Below are positions 13,454 through 21,663 of a stretch of DNA of 25,065 nt, piece by piece. The position numbers were made by a program, and so were the translations under genes. Under the pieces are notes generated by a model that saw nothing but the letters and a program-made list of their open reading frames with translations, did no database searches and had not been told where the DNA came from. Every line of letters begins with the position of its first letter. Position 1 is the stretch's first letter. The DNA lies in NCBI GenBank assembly GCA_910579965.1, contig CAJTWF010000037.1, forward strand, positions 1 to 25,065. The letters run 5' to 3'. The DNA is from an uncultured Oscillospiraceae bacterium. Its GTDB lineage: Bacteria; Bacillota; Clostridia; Oscillospirales; Oscillospiraceae.

Positions 13454-13762
13454 ATGAGCATGACCACCCAGTCCATCTCCCCCCTGTGGGAGACAATGCC
13501 CCTGCAGAAGACCGCTCCGGCGGCGGAGAAGCCGGCAGCCGGCTCCCTGTTTGCCGATATATTCAAAAGCGCCATTGAGAACGTCCGGGAGGCGGAGGAC
13601 GATGTGGCGAAGAAGGAGTATCTGCTGAGCACGGGGCAGCTGGACAACCCCGCGGAGATGAACATGGCCACTTACAAGGCGGAGACTGCCATATCCCTCC
13701 TGACCCAGCTGCGGGAGCGGGCCCTGAACGCCTACAGCGAGCTGAGCCGCATCAACCTGTAA
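13454..13762 (+). CDS. fliE: Flagellar hook-basal body protein FliE
   Basis: The 102-residue protein has the FliE core FADIFKSAIENVREAEDDVA, then MNMATYKAETAISLLTQLRE and the final YSELSRINL. FliE links the MS ring to the rod and is the first exported rod part. The ATG has GGAGG at 13441-13445. The position between flgC and fliF is the universal order. Confidence 0.93.
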   Translation: MSMTTQSISPLWETMPLQKTAPAAEKPAAGSLFADIFKSAIENVREAEDDVAKKEYLLSTGQLDNPAEMNMATYKAETAISLLTQLRERALNAYSELSRINL

Positions 13763-13809
13763 GGGCGGTTCGCCATGCCATTCGATAGAAAAGGCCGGAG
13801 GAATACAGT

Positions 13810-15492
13810 GTGGAAACAAAGCTGAAAGGCGCCTGGGAAAAAGTAAAGGACTTTTTCAAAAACATGAGCACCAAGGTGCGCATCATATTGGCCGCCGCCC
13901 TGGCCGCTGTCATCATTCTTGCCGTGGCGCTGATCGTCTGGAGCGGCAACCAGCCCTATACAACCCTGTTCACCGGCCTGAACGCCACGGAGATCAGCTC
14001 CATTCTGGGCTATTTCCAGGACAACGGCATCACTGACTACCGGCTGGAGGGGGATTCCATTCTGGTGCGCGAGGATCAGGAGAGCATTCTCACCGCCCAG
14101 CTGGCCATGGCCGGCTACCCCAAGAGCGGCACGCTCTACAGCTCCTATTTTGAGAACGTGGGCACCATGTCCACCACCTCCGAGCGGGCCACGGCCTGGC
14201 TGGTGGCGGTGCAGGAGCGGCTCCAGGCCACCATCCGCCAGCTGGACGGCGTGGTGGACGCCCTTGTCAACATTGACCTGGGGGAGGAGCGGACCTACGT
14301 CTTTGAGAACGTGGACACCAGCTCCAGCGCCTCCGTTACCCTGACCCTCCGGGAGGACTACACCCTCACGGACCAGCAGGCGGACGCCATCCGGGGCATT
14401 GTGTCCCACGCCATCAAGGGGATGTCCATTGACACTGTGTACATCACGGACCAGCGCTACAATACCTACTCCGGCGACGACACCGCCACCCTCAGCGACA
14501 CCAACGCCCTCAAGCGGAAGATGGAGGAGCACTACAACAACCTCATCCGCAGCCAGGTGCTGCTGGCCCTCAACAGCATCTACGGCGAGGGCAACGTGAA
14601 GGCGGCGGTGACCACCACGGTGGATGTGAACCGGCGCTACATCGACTCCACCTTCTACGAGCAGCCCGAGGGCTCCTATGAGAGCGGCGGCCTCATCGGA
14701 CGGGACATCGAGTACTTCTACATCACCCGGGACGGGCTGGAGCCCGTGGGCGGCGTTGTGGGTACCGCCAGCAACTCCGATCTGCCCACTTATGTAGGGG
14801 ATCTGGAGCAGTCCATCGGCGACGGCGACACCGCCGGCAGCAGCCGCGACCGGGAGAACAAGATCAACGAGACCCATGAGCAGACGGAGGTGGCGGCCTG
14901 CACCATCACAGCCGTCTCCATCGCCGTCACCATCAACGAAAATGCCAACAATTCCGCCTCCGTGGAAGTGGACACCCTGCGCAGCCACGTGGCGGCCGCC
15001 TCCGGCATCGGCGGGGAGAACCCGGAGCAGTACGTGTCCGTGCTGCTGGCCCCCTTCTACACCGATCCCGTCCCCGAGGTGCCTGACGGCGGACTGTTCT
15101 CGCCGGAGAACCTGCCCTACCTTATCATCGCCGCCGCCGTCATCCTGCTGCTGCTGGTACTGCTGATCGTCATTCTCAGCATCCGCCGCAGAAAGCGTAA
15201 GAAGCAGGAGGAGGAGCTGCGGGCTCTGGAGGAGGAGCAGCAGCAGGCCGGAGACGTGGCAGCGATCACCATCACCAGCGACATGACGCCCGAGGAGGTG
15301 CAGGCCGCCATGGCGGCAGCTGCCGAGGCCGCGGCCACAGCGCCCACCGGAGGTGCGGACATCATGGATATCAACACCGAGAAGAGCATGGAGCTGCGCA
15401 AGACGCTGCGCCAGTTCGTGCAGACCAACCCGGAGGTTGCCGCGCAGATGCTGAAGACCTGGCTGAGGGGAGAGGAGGAGAGCAATGGCTGA
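13810..15492 (+). CDS. fliF: MS-ring protein FliF
   Basis: The 560-residue protein has two membrane segments (about 19-41 and 435-458) enclosing a large external ring-building region. This includes YTTLFTGLNATEISSILGYF and the conserved stretch with RLQATIRQLDGVVDALVNID. After the second segment come a basic stretch (RRRKRKK) and a cytosolic tail whose last 35 residues (KSMELRKTLRQFVQTNPEVA, then QMLKTWL) form the FliG-binding helices. The start is GTG at 13810 with GGAGG at 13797-13801. The end overlaps fliG by 8 nt, which may help equal production of the two ring proteins. Confidence 0.96.
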   Translation: METKLKGAWEKVKDFFKNMSTKVRIILAAALAAVIILAVALIVWSGNQPYTTLFTGLNATEISSILGYFQDNGITDYRLEGDSILVREDQESILTAQLAMAGYPKSGTLYSSYFENVGTMSTTSERATAWLVAVQERLQATIRQLDGVVDALVNIDLGEERTYVFENVDTSSSASVTLTLREDYTLTDQQADAIRGIVSHAIKGMSIDTVYITDQRYNTYSGDDTATLSDTNALKRKMEEHYNNLIRSQVLLALNSIYGEGNVKAAVTTTVDVNRRYIDSTFYEQPEGSYESGGLIGRDIEYFYITRDGLEPVGGVVGTASNSDLPTYVGDLEQSIGDGDTAGSSRDRENKINETHEQTEVAACTITAVSIAVTINENANNSASVEVDTLRSHVAAASGIGGENPEQYVSVLLAPFYTDPVPEVPDGGLFSPENLPYLIIAAAVILLLLVLLIVILSIRRRKRKKQEEELRALEEEQQQAGDVAAITITSDMTPEEVQAAMAAAAEAAATAPTGGADIMDINTEKSMELRKTLRQFVQTNPEVAAQMLKTWLRGEEESNG

Positions 15493-16501
15493 GATCGCGA
15501 AGGCTGAACTTACGCCAGCTCAGAAGGCGGCGGCGGTCATCGTCTCCCTGGGCGCGGAGAAGGCGTCCCTCCTCTACCAGTTCATGGAGGCGTCGGATCT
15601 GGAGATGCTGACGCTGGAGGTGGCCCGCCTGGGGCTGCTGGACGCGGCCCAGACCGAGGCCGTGCTCACGGAGTTCTACCAGGCCTGCCTGACCAACAAG
15701 GCGGTCACCGAGGGCGGCCTGGAGTATGCCAGAACCGTTCTGGAGAAGGCCTTTGGCCAGCAGACCGCTCTGGCCCTGCTGGAGAAGGTGACCAAGAGCC
15801 TGAAGAATCGGGAGTTCGCCTTCCTGGACAAGGCGGACGTCAAGAGCCTGTACTCCGCGCTGCAAAACGAGCGGCCCCAGACCATGGCCCTTGTTCTGGC
15901 CTACGTAGACCCGGACAAGGCGGCCGGCGTCATCGAGCAGCTGCCGCCTGACCGGCAGGTCAAGGTGGTGGAGGCCATCGCCACCATGGAGAGCGCCAAC
16001 CCCACAGCCATCAAGATCATCGAGGCGGATATGGAGCGCAAGTTCTCCAACATCACCACGTCCAGCAGCGTAAAGGTGGGCGGCATCGACTATGTGGCCG
16101 GCATCATGAACAATCTGGACCGCTCCAGCGAGAAGAGCATCTTCGATCTGCTCAGCGTCAACAACGAGGAGCTGGCCGACGAGATCCGCAAGCGCATGTT
16201 CGTTTTCGAGGATATCGTCACCATGGACGACCGGTCCGTGCAGCGGGTGCTGCGGGACTGCGATCCCAGGGATCTGGTGCTCTCCCTCAAGACGGCCAAC
16301 ACCGAGGTGGCCAACAAGCTCTTTGGCAACATGTCCGCCCGTATGGCGGAGACCATCCGGGACGACCTGGAAATTACAACCAATGTCCGCATGAAGGACG
16401 TGGAGGACGCCCAGCAGAGAATCGTGGGCATCATCCGGGATTTGGAGGAGAGAAACGAGATTGTAATCCTGAAGGGCGGAAAGGACGATATCATTGCGTA
16501 A
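15485..16501 (+). CDS. fliG: Motor switch protein FliG
   Basis: The 338-residue protein has the three FliG domains. The N-part (LTPAQKAAAVIVSLGAEKAS) binds FliF. The middle domain follows, then GGIDYVAGIMNNLDRSSEKS, and the C-domain contains the torque helix region MFVFEDIVTMDDRSVQRVLR, then DLVLSLKTAN. The middle-domain EHPQ motif that contacts FliM reads ERPQ here (residues 129-132). Charged residues of the torque helix are kept. Length is normal. FliG turns by interaction with MotA, the start of which lies at the window's right edge. Confidence 0.96.
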   Translation: MAEIAKAELTPAQKAAAVIVSLGAEKASLLYQFMEASDLEMLTLEVARLGLLDAAQTEAVLTEFYQACLTNKAVTEGGLEYARTVLEKAFGQQTALALLEKVTKSLKNREFAFLDKADVKSLYSALQNERPQTMALVLAYVDPDKAAGVIEQLPPDRQVKVVEAIATMESANPTAIKIIEADMERKFSNITTSSSVKVGGIDYVAGIMNNLDRSSEKSIFDLLSVNNEELADEIRKRMFVFEDIVTMDDRSVQRVLRDCDPRDLVLSLKTANTEVANKLFGNMSARMAETIRDDLEITTNVRMKDVEDAQQRIVGIIRDLEERNEIVILKGGKDDIIA

Positions 16502-17384
16502 CATTCTCAAGGGATTCCTCAACCCCAAGGCGGAGGAGTACATATTCCCCGACGCCGATACCATCGAAATGGAGGCCCCGCCCGTGCCCGGCGATCAGCC
16601 TGGGGAGGAACCCGCCGGAGAAGAGGCCGGCTTCGACTACACGGAGCCCGCTGAGGACGGACAGGAGGAGCCCGAGGCTCCGCCGGCCCTTGAGGAGGAG
16701 ACGGCGGACGGCGGCGAGCCCAGTCAGTCCGGCTCCGGCGGCGTGGTGCAGTACGCCCAGCTCCAGGCCGAGCTGATTTTGAAGCAGGCCCGGGAGGAGG
16801 CGGAGACGCTGGTGGAGCAGGCCCGGGCCAACGCCAAGGCGGAGCAGGAGCAGATCCGGGCGGGCGCCCGGGACGAGGGCTACCGCGTGGGCTACGCCGA
16901 GGGCACCGCCAAGGCCATGGAGGACGCGGCCCGAGACCGGGAGGCCACCGCGGCCCGGCTGGAGCAGGAGGTGCAGACCTATCTGGAGAAGGCCGACATG
17001 GCCCGGGAGGAGATGCTCCTCCAGTCCAGAGAGGAGCTGCTGGATCTGTGTCTGGCGGTGGCGGAGAAGGTGGTGCGGGTGAGCCTGCGCAGCAGCAGAG
17101 ACGTGGTGGTGCGCATGATCCAGGCCGCCACTGAGCGGCTCAAGCGGCAGGAGTGGGTCCATATTTACATCTCCGGATGCGACGCCAAGGGCGCGGCCCA
17201 GATCTCCCCCGCCCTCACCACCGCCCTGGGGGCCCTGAGCCAGCACGTGAAGATCGTCCCCATGGGGGACGACGAGAGCGGCACCTGCATTGTCGAGACG
17301 CCGGAGGAGATTATCGACGCCAGCGTCTCAACCCAGATGTCCAATATCCGGGACATCCTGCGGGACCAGATGGGCGCTCTGTAG
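16494..17384 (+). CDS. fliH: Flagellar export protein FliH
   Basis: The 296-residue protein has an acidic, variable N-part (about 20-80), a long coiled coil (LKQAREEAETLVEQARANAK), a Gly-spaced helix (GYRVGYAEGTAKAMEDAARD), and a C-domain with LLDLCLAVAEKVVRVSL and SGTCIVETPEEIIDASV. FliH is the stator-like partner of the FliI ATPase; two copies form the peripheral stalk and bind the N-end of FliI. The start is TTG at 16494 with GGAAAGGA upstream, overlapping the fliG stop by 8 nt; no ATG with a ribosome site is near. Confidence 0.9.
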   Translation: MRNILKGFLNPKAEEYIFPDADTIEMEAPPVPGDQPGEEPAGEEAGFDYTEPAEDGQEEPEAPPALEEETADGGEPSQSGSGGVVQYAQLQAELILKQAREEAETLVEQARANAKAEQEQIRAGARDEGYRVGYAEGTAKAMEDAARDREATAARLEQEVQTYLEKADMAREEMLLQSREELLDLCLAVAEKVVRVSLRSSRDVVVRMIQAATERLKRQEWVHIYISGCDAKGAAQISPALTTALGALSQHVKIVPMGDDESGTCIVETPEEIIDASVSTQMSNIRDILRDQMGAL

Positions 17385-17415
17385 AACCGTCCCGCCCAGC
17401 GGAGAAAGGCAGGCT

Positions 17416-18717
17416 ATGTTCCGCGAACTGATTCCTCTTGTCCGGTCGGCGGAGACCATGAGCCGCACCGGGAAAATTGAAAACATCGTGGGCATGTCCA
17501 TCGAGGCCTCCGGCGGCCGGGCTGCCATTGGCGACATCTGCCGCATCTACTCCAACGAGTCCGGAGGCCAGGTCCCCGCCGAGGTGGTGGGGTTCAAGAA
17601 CGATCACATCCTGCTGATGCCCTACGCCAACATGAGCGGGATTTCCGCGGGCAACTTTGTCCGCAATACGGGCAAGCGGCTCACCCTGCCGGTGGGCCCC
17701 TTTCTCCGGGGACGGGTCATCAACGCCCTGGGCCAGCCCATCGACGGGCTGGAACCCTTCGGGCGGGGGGACACCTTCTCCGTGGATTCCACCTACATCA
17801 ACCCTATGACCCGGCCCCCCATCCGGGAGCGGATGGAGTTCGGGGTCAAGGCCATTGACAGCCTCCTGACCATCGGCAAGGGTCAGAGAATCGGCATCTT
17901 CGCCGGCTCCGGCGTGGGCAAATCCACCCTCCTGGGCATGATCGCCAAAAATGTGAAGGCGGACATCAACGTCATCGCCCTGGTGGGCGAGCGCGGCCGC
18001 GAGGTGCTGGAGTTCATGCAGAAGGATCTGGGGGAGGAGGGGATGCGCCGCTCCATTCTGGTGGTGGCCACCTCCGACCAGCCGGCCATGCTGCGCATGA
18101 AGTGCCCCAGCGTGGCCACCAGCATTGCCGAGTACTTCCGGGACCAGGGGTACGACGTGCTGCTGATGATGGACTCCCTCACCCGATTCGCCATGGCCCA
18201 GCGGGAGATCGGGCTGGCCATCGGCGAGCCGCCGGTGGCCCGGGGATACACCCCCTCCATGTACGCGGAGATGCCCAAGCTCTTAGAGCGCAGCGGCAAG
18301 TTTGAAAAGGGCTCTATCACCGGCGTGTATACCGTGCTGGTGGAGGGCGACGACACCAACGAGCCCATCGCGGACACGGTCCGCGGTATTCTGGACGGGC
18401 ACATCGTCCTCTCCCGCCAGCTGGCCAACGCCAACCACTTCCCGGCCATCGACGTGGGGGCCAGCATCTCCCGTCTGATGGTGGAGATTGTCTCCCCGGA
18501 GCACCGGCAGCTGGCCGGAAAGCTGCGGGATATCATGGGCGTATACGAGAAAAACGCGGACCTGGTGTCCATCGGCGCCTACAAGGCGGGGACCAACCCC
18601 AAGCTGGACCACGCGCTGAAGAAGATCGACGCCATCAACCAATTCCTCATGCAGGGCGTGGACGAGGCCTTCTCCTATGAGGAGAGCCTGAACCAGCTGC
18701 GGCGTATCATGCAGTAG
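17416..18717 (+). CDS. fliI: Flagellum-specific export ATPase FliI
   Basis: The 433-residue protein is related to F1-ATPase beta. It has Walker A FAGSGVGKSTLLG, Walker B VLLMMDSLTRFA, the family stretch AQREIGLAIGEPPVARGYTP and the C-terminal SYEESLNQLRRIMQ end. The hexamer sits below the export gate and releases chaperones from substrates. I chose ATG at 17416, with GGAGAAAGG upstream, since the extension to 17290 overlaps fliH and does not match the family. The 31-nt gap after fliH and 29-nt gap before fliJ keep it in the operon. Confidence 0.96.
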   Translation: MFRELIPLVRSAETMSRTGKIENIVGMSIEASGGRAAIGDICRIYSNESGGQVPAEVVGFKNDHILLMPYANMSGISAGNFVRNTGKRLTLPVGPFLRGRVINALGQPIDGLEPFGRGDTFSVDSTYINPMTRPPIRERMEFGVKAIDSLLTIGKGQRIGIFAGSGVGKSTLLGMIAKNVKADINVIALVGERGREVLEFMQKDLGEEGMRRSILVVATSDQPAMLRMKCPSVATSIAEYFRDQGYDVLLMMDSLTRFAMAQREIGLAIGEPPVARGYTPSMYAEMPKLLERSGKFEKGSITGVYTVLVEGDDTNEPIADTVRGILDGHIVLSRQLANANHFPAIDVGASISRLMVEIVSPEHRQLAGKLRDIMGVYEKNADLVSIGAYKAGTNPKLDHALKKIDAINQFLMQGVDEAFSYEESLNQLRRIMQ

Positions 18718-18746
18718 ACAGACAGAGAGGACGAGGCGGCTGACCT

Positions 18747-19199
18747 ATGAAGAAATTCCGATTTTCCCTGGAGACCGTGCTGGACTACAAGCAGCAGGTC
18801 CTCGCCGCCCTCCAGACCGAGCACGGGGCCATTCTGGCCCAGGTGCGGGACCAGGAGAAGTTTCTGGAGGAGCTGGAGGCCGGCTACCGCCATATGAACC
18901 ACGAGTTCACCCGCCACAAGCTCAGCGGCATCAGCATTGTGGACGCGATGAAGTACGAGCAGTACCTGCGCTCCATGGAGCGGCAGATCCAGGAGGAGAC
19001 GGAGCGCCTGGAGGAGCTGCGGGCCCAGGAGGAGGCCAAGCGGGAGCAGGTGGTGGAGGCGAAAAAGGAGACCTCCGCCATTGAGAAGCTGCGGGAGAAG
19101 AAGCTGGAGAGCTACAACAAGGCGCTGCAAAAGAGCGAGGAGGCCATGATTGACGAGCTGGTCTCCACCAAACGGGTCATGGCGGCCCAGAGCGCATAG
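18747..19199 (+). CDS. fliJ: Flagellar export chaperone/stalk protein FliJ
   Basis: The 150-residue protein opens with FRFSLETVLDYKQQVLAALQ and is nearly all coiled coil, rich in Glu, Lys, Arg and Gln (EQYLRSMERQIQEETERLEE). This is the FliJ/gamma-like central stalk that inserts in the FliI hexamer and contacts FlhA. Length and place after fliI are normal. The ribosome site is modest (GAGAGGACGAGG). The stop is followed closely by a small GC hairpin (19212-19226). Confidence 0.93.
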   Translation: MKKFRFSLETVLDYKQQVLAALQTEHGAILAQVRDQEKFLEELEAGYRHMNHEFTRHKLSGISIVDAMKYEQYLRSMERQIQEETERLEELRAQEEAKREQVVEAKKETSAIEKLREKKLESYNKALQKSEEAMIDELVSTKRVMAAQSA

Positions 19200-19211
19200 A
19201 ATGGTGAGTAC

Positions 19212-19228
19212 CGCCCCCCAGGGGCGTT
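19212..19228 (+). other. Small hairpin after fliJ and 182-nt leader of the next gene
   Basis: CGCCCC (19212-19217) pairs with GGGGCG (19221-19226) across a CCA loop and is followed by TTCT. It starts the 182-nt gap between fliJ and the unknown gene at 19382, the longest gap inside this operon. No clear promoter is seen in the gap. The hairpin resembles the one between flgB and flgC in its CGCCCC/GGGGCG stem. Confidence 0.4.
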
Positions 19229-19381
19229 CTCAGATAAAATTGGCAGGAGAGGTGGTGAGGCAGTCTCAGGCGCATATCCCATTCCAACAGGGAGGGGAGG
19301 TGAGCGGGCGGCGGCGGACAGGGCCGCCGGAAAAACTTACCCACACGCGGATGCGCGGAGAAACGACACAGGAGAAAAAAG

Positions 19382-20428
19382 ATGTATTTCTTAGGAGCGC
19401 AAGACCTGACAGCACTGGCAAACAACCTGTACAGCGTTTACACCTGCAACCCCGATCTGGCCGGCGGCTCCCTGAAGGAGCAGCTGGAAACCCTCTCCCG
19501 GGAGGAGTTTGTCCAACAGCTGGTTCAAACCCACAAGGAGCGCTGGAGCAGCGGAGAGGCCCAGAAGGACTTTCTCTACGCCGGGAGCTCGCAGCGGGCC
19601 TCCCTCTCCGATACGGAGATTGCCGCGCTGGCCAACAAGTATAACCCCCACAGCATGAGCCAGAAGGAGTACAGCAGCTTTCTGGATGATCTGGCGGACA
19701 TGGGCGCGATTTCCCAGTATGAAAAGCGTCTGATGGGCTACAACGGCATGGTTTCTCTGGGATACTTTGACGCCGGCGGCGCGTTCGTAGGCAGCAGCTG
19801 GGATGCTCAAATCCTCCCCGGAAACCAAGCGGATGTCAGAAGCCCGGCCGAGGCCGGCGACATCCTGGGCTGGCTGCGCGATATGCTCAGCAGGCAGAAT
19901 GTGGTGATGGGGGGCATGGACCAGGAGGCTAAGGAGCAGAACCGTGAGCGGTACGAGGCCGTTTCCGGCATCCTTGAGCGCATGGAGGCCCTGCAAAAGC
20001 CCCAGTCCGGCGAGGACGGGAAGAAGGCCGGTCTGGTCCGTCAGCTGGCGGACCCGGACAGCGACTTCTACAGCGGGATCCTGGAGACCCTCCGCCTGAA
20101 AATGGAGGAGCGGGAGGACCAGGAGCGGGAACAGGCCATCATCGACGCGCTGGGCCTGGTCCTGGACACCATGAGCGGCAAGAGAGACACCCACCGCTCC
20201 GACATCACCCTCTCCACGGCGGAGATTGCGCAGCGGATCAGCGAGCTGGACCCCCAGGACCCGGAGCGGGTGCGGCTGGAGCTGTTCCTCCAGCGGCTCA
20301 ATGAGCTGGGCATTTACTTTGACCCGGCGGACCTCACCGGCGGACGGGAGGAGGACTCCTTCGAGACCCTGTCCCAGCTGCTTCTGAGGCGGCAGAGAGA
20401 GCAAATTTCATCCAGCGGAACCCCATGA
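19382..20428 (+). CDS. Unrecognised 348-residue protein in the fliJ-fliK slot
   Basis: I do not recognise this protein. It has no signal peptide and no membrane segment, and it is acidic and mostly helical. Residues 1-60 form a first helical part (LTALANNLYSVYTCNPDLAG). Residues about 75-125 hold LSDTEIAALANKYNPHSMSQ and EYSSFLDDLADMGAISQYEK, which look like a compact helical module. A Gly-rich turn follows near 130-150. The C-half has charged helices (KMEEREDQEREQAIIDALGL) and ends with LELFLQRLNELGIYFDP and a polar tail. Other Firmicutes often have a MotE/YlxF-like protein at this place, but that family has an N-terminal membrane anchor, absent here. The ATG has AGGAG at 19369-19373. A 22-nt gap leads to fliK. 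Co-expression suggests a cytosolic or exported flagellar part. Confidence 0.85.
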   Translation: MYFLGAQDLTALANNLYSVYTCNPDLAGGSLKEQLETLSREEFVQQLVQTHKERWSSGEAQKDFLYAGSSQRASLSDTEIAALANKYNPHSMSQKEYSSFLDDLADMGAISQYEKRLMGYNGMVSLGYFDAGGAFVGSSWDAQILPGNQADVRSPAEAGDILGWLRDMLSRQNVVMGGMDQEAKEQNRERYEAVSGILERMEALQKPQSGEDGKKAGLVRQLADPDSDFYSGILETLRLKMEEREDQEREQAIIDALGLVLDTMSGKRDTHRSDITLSTAEIAQRISELDPQDPERVRLELFLQRLNELGIYFDPADLTGGREEDSFETLSQLLLRRQREQISSSGTP

Positions 20429-20450
20429 GAAAAGAGGTGACTACCCGACA

Positions 20451-21632
20451 ATGACTGTAACAGAGAACTATATGCTCCAGCAGATGCAGCAGATGGCCGC
20501 GTCCATGACGGCCCTGCCCCAGACCGGGAGCAAGGACAAGTCTGAGGGCTCCAGCTTTCAGGAGCTGATGGATAAGACCCAGAAGGACGTCCAGAAGCCC
20601 GCCTCCAAGGACGAGAACGGCAAGCCCGTGGAGGACAAGAAGGGCGAGGAGGAGACGGCGGAGACCGTTCCCGTGCAGAACCAGGAGAAGGAGGAGCTCC
20701 GTCCCGAGGACATGACCGCCAACCCCAACGCCGTGATTCTGGACCTGTTCCGGCCCGAGATCGCCCCGGCGGCGGAGGAAGCGGCCATTCCTGCCCCTGT
20801 GGAGGCACTGCCCCAGGAGACGGTGGAGGAGACCGCCATGAACCTGGACGGACAGATGCCCACCCTTGACACCAGCGTGGAGACCACGGTGGAGATGGAG
20901 ACCCCCACAGGCGAGGAGCAGGGGGATTTCCGGCAGGCCATGCAGGAGCCCGCGGAGACGGCGGAGGTCCAGAGCCAGAGCACGGAGCAGACGGTCCAGC
21001 AGCCGGAGGCGGCGGACCCCGAGCAGTCCGCTGAGCGGCCCGAGAGCCAGGACGGAGAGGTCCGCGCCGAGACGGCGGAGACCAGCCGGAAGGACGGCGA
21101 GGAGCTCCAGGGCGAGGCGGCGGAGCCGGAGCAGAGCGTGTTCCGGGAGACCCAGTCCACCCCCGTGAAGGTGGGCGAGCGGTACGAGACCGTGGACACC
21201 CAGAAGCCCGACATGGAGGCCAAGCTGGCCGACACCATCCGGCAGGCGGCGCAGACCGGCACGGAGCGGGTGGAGATCCGGCTGACCCCGGCCAACCTGG
21301 GCGCGGTGACCATCGAGATGACCAAGGACGCCAGCGGCGCCTTGCAGGTGGTGCTTCACGCGGCCAACAGCCGGGCGGCGGGACTGCTCCAGCAGCATCT
21401 GGACGGCCTGCACACGGCCTTGCAGAGCTACGGCGCGGGCCAGGAGGTCCACGTGGAGGTCCAGCGCAATCAGGACAGCCAGCAGCAGCACTTCCAGCAG
21501 GCGGACCCCGACGGACGGGGCCAGCAGCAGCGCCAGCGGCAGCAGGAGGAGCGGCAGGACAATCCGTCCGACGGCCAGGACTTCATCCAAAAGCTGCGTC
21601 TGGGCCTGTTCGGCACGGAAGAAACCATTTGA
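20451..21632 (+). CDS. fliK: Flagellar hook-length control protein FliK
   Basis: The 393-residue protein has the FliK layout: a long, low-complexity, Glu/Gln/Pro/Thr-rich N-part, expected to be unfolded and to act as a ruler, and a C-terminal Flg_hook domain at about 272-345 with RVEIRLTPANLGAVTIEM and SRAAGLLQQHLDGLHTAL. A Gln-rich stretch (about 345-370) and a short amphipathic end follow. FliK is exported while the hook grows and switches export from hook to filament subunits. The ATG has AGAGGTG upstream. flgD follows 31 nt later. Confidence 0.92.
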   Translation: MTVTENYMLQQMQQMAASMTALPQTGSKDKSEGSSFQELMDKTQKDVQKPASKDENGKPVEDKKGEEETAETVPVQNQEKEELRPEDMTANPNAVILDLFRPEIAPAAEEAAIPAPVEALPQETVEETAMNLDGQMPTLDTSVETTVEMETPTGEEQGDFRQAMQEPAETAEVQSQSTEQTVQQPEAADPEQSAERPESQDGEVRAETAETSRKDGEELQGEAAEPEQSVFRETQSTPVKVGERYETVDTQKPDMEAKLADTIRQAAQTGTERVEIRLTPANLGAVTIEMTKDASGALQVVLHAANSRAAGLLQQHLDGLHTALQSYGAGQEVHVEVQRNQDSQQQHFQQADPDGRGQQQRQRQQEERQDNPSDGQDFIQKLRLGLFGTEETI

Positions 21633-21663
21633 TCGTTTTACTGCGAGAAAGGAGTGAGAGCCA

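Noticed and set aside
13732..14988. Long antisense frame opposite fliF
   Set aside because: Its composition (Val/Gly/His-rich) is a reflection of the GC-rich sense codons, with no ribosome site or family match; fliF is certain.
17290..17415. N-terminal extension of FliI
   Set aside because: It overlaps the fliH coding end, is Arg/Ser-rich shadow sequence and has no family similarity; ATG at 17416 has a ribosome site.
19150..19644. Open frame with ATG at 19201 running from the fliJ end into the unknown gene
   Set aside because: There is no ribosome site, the composition is Arg/Gly-rich as expected for a shifted frame, and it overlaps the better-supported gene at 19382.
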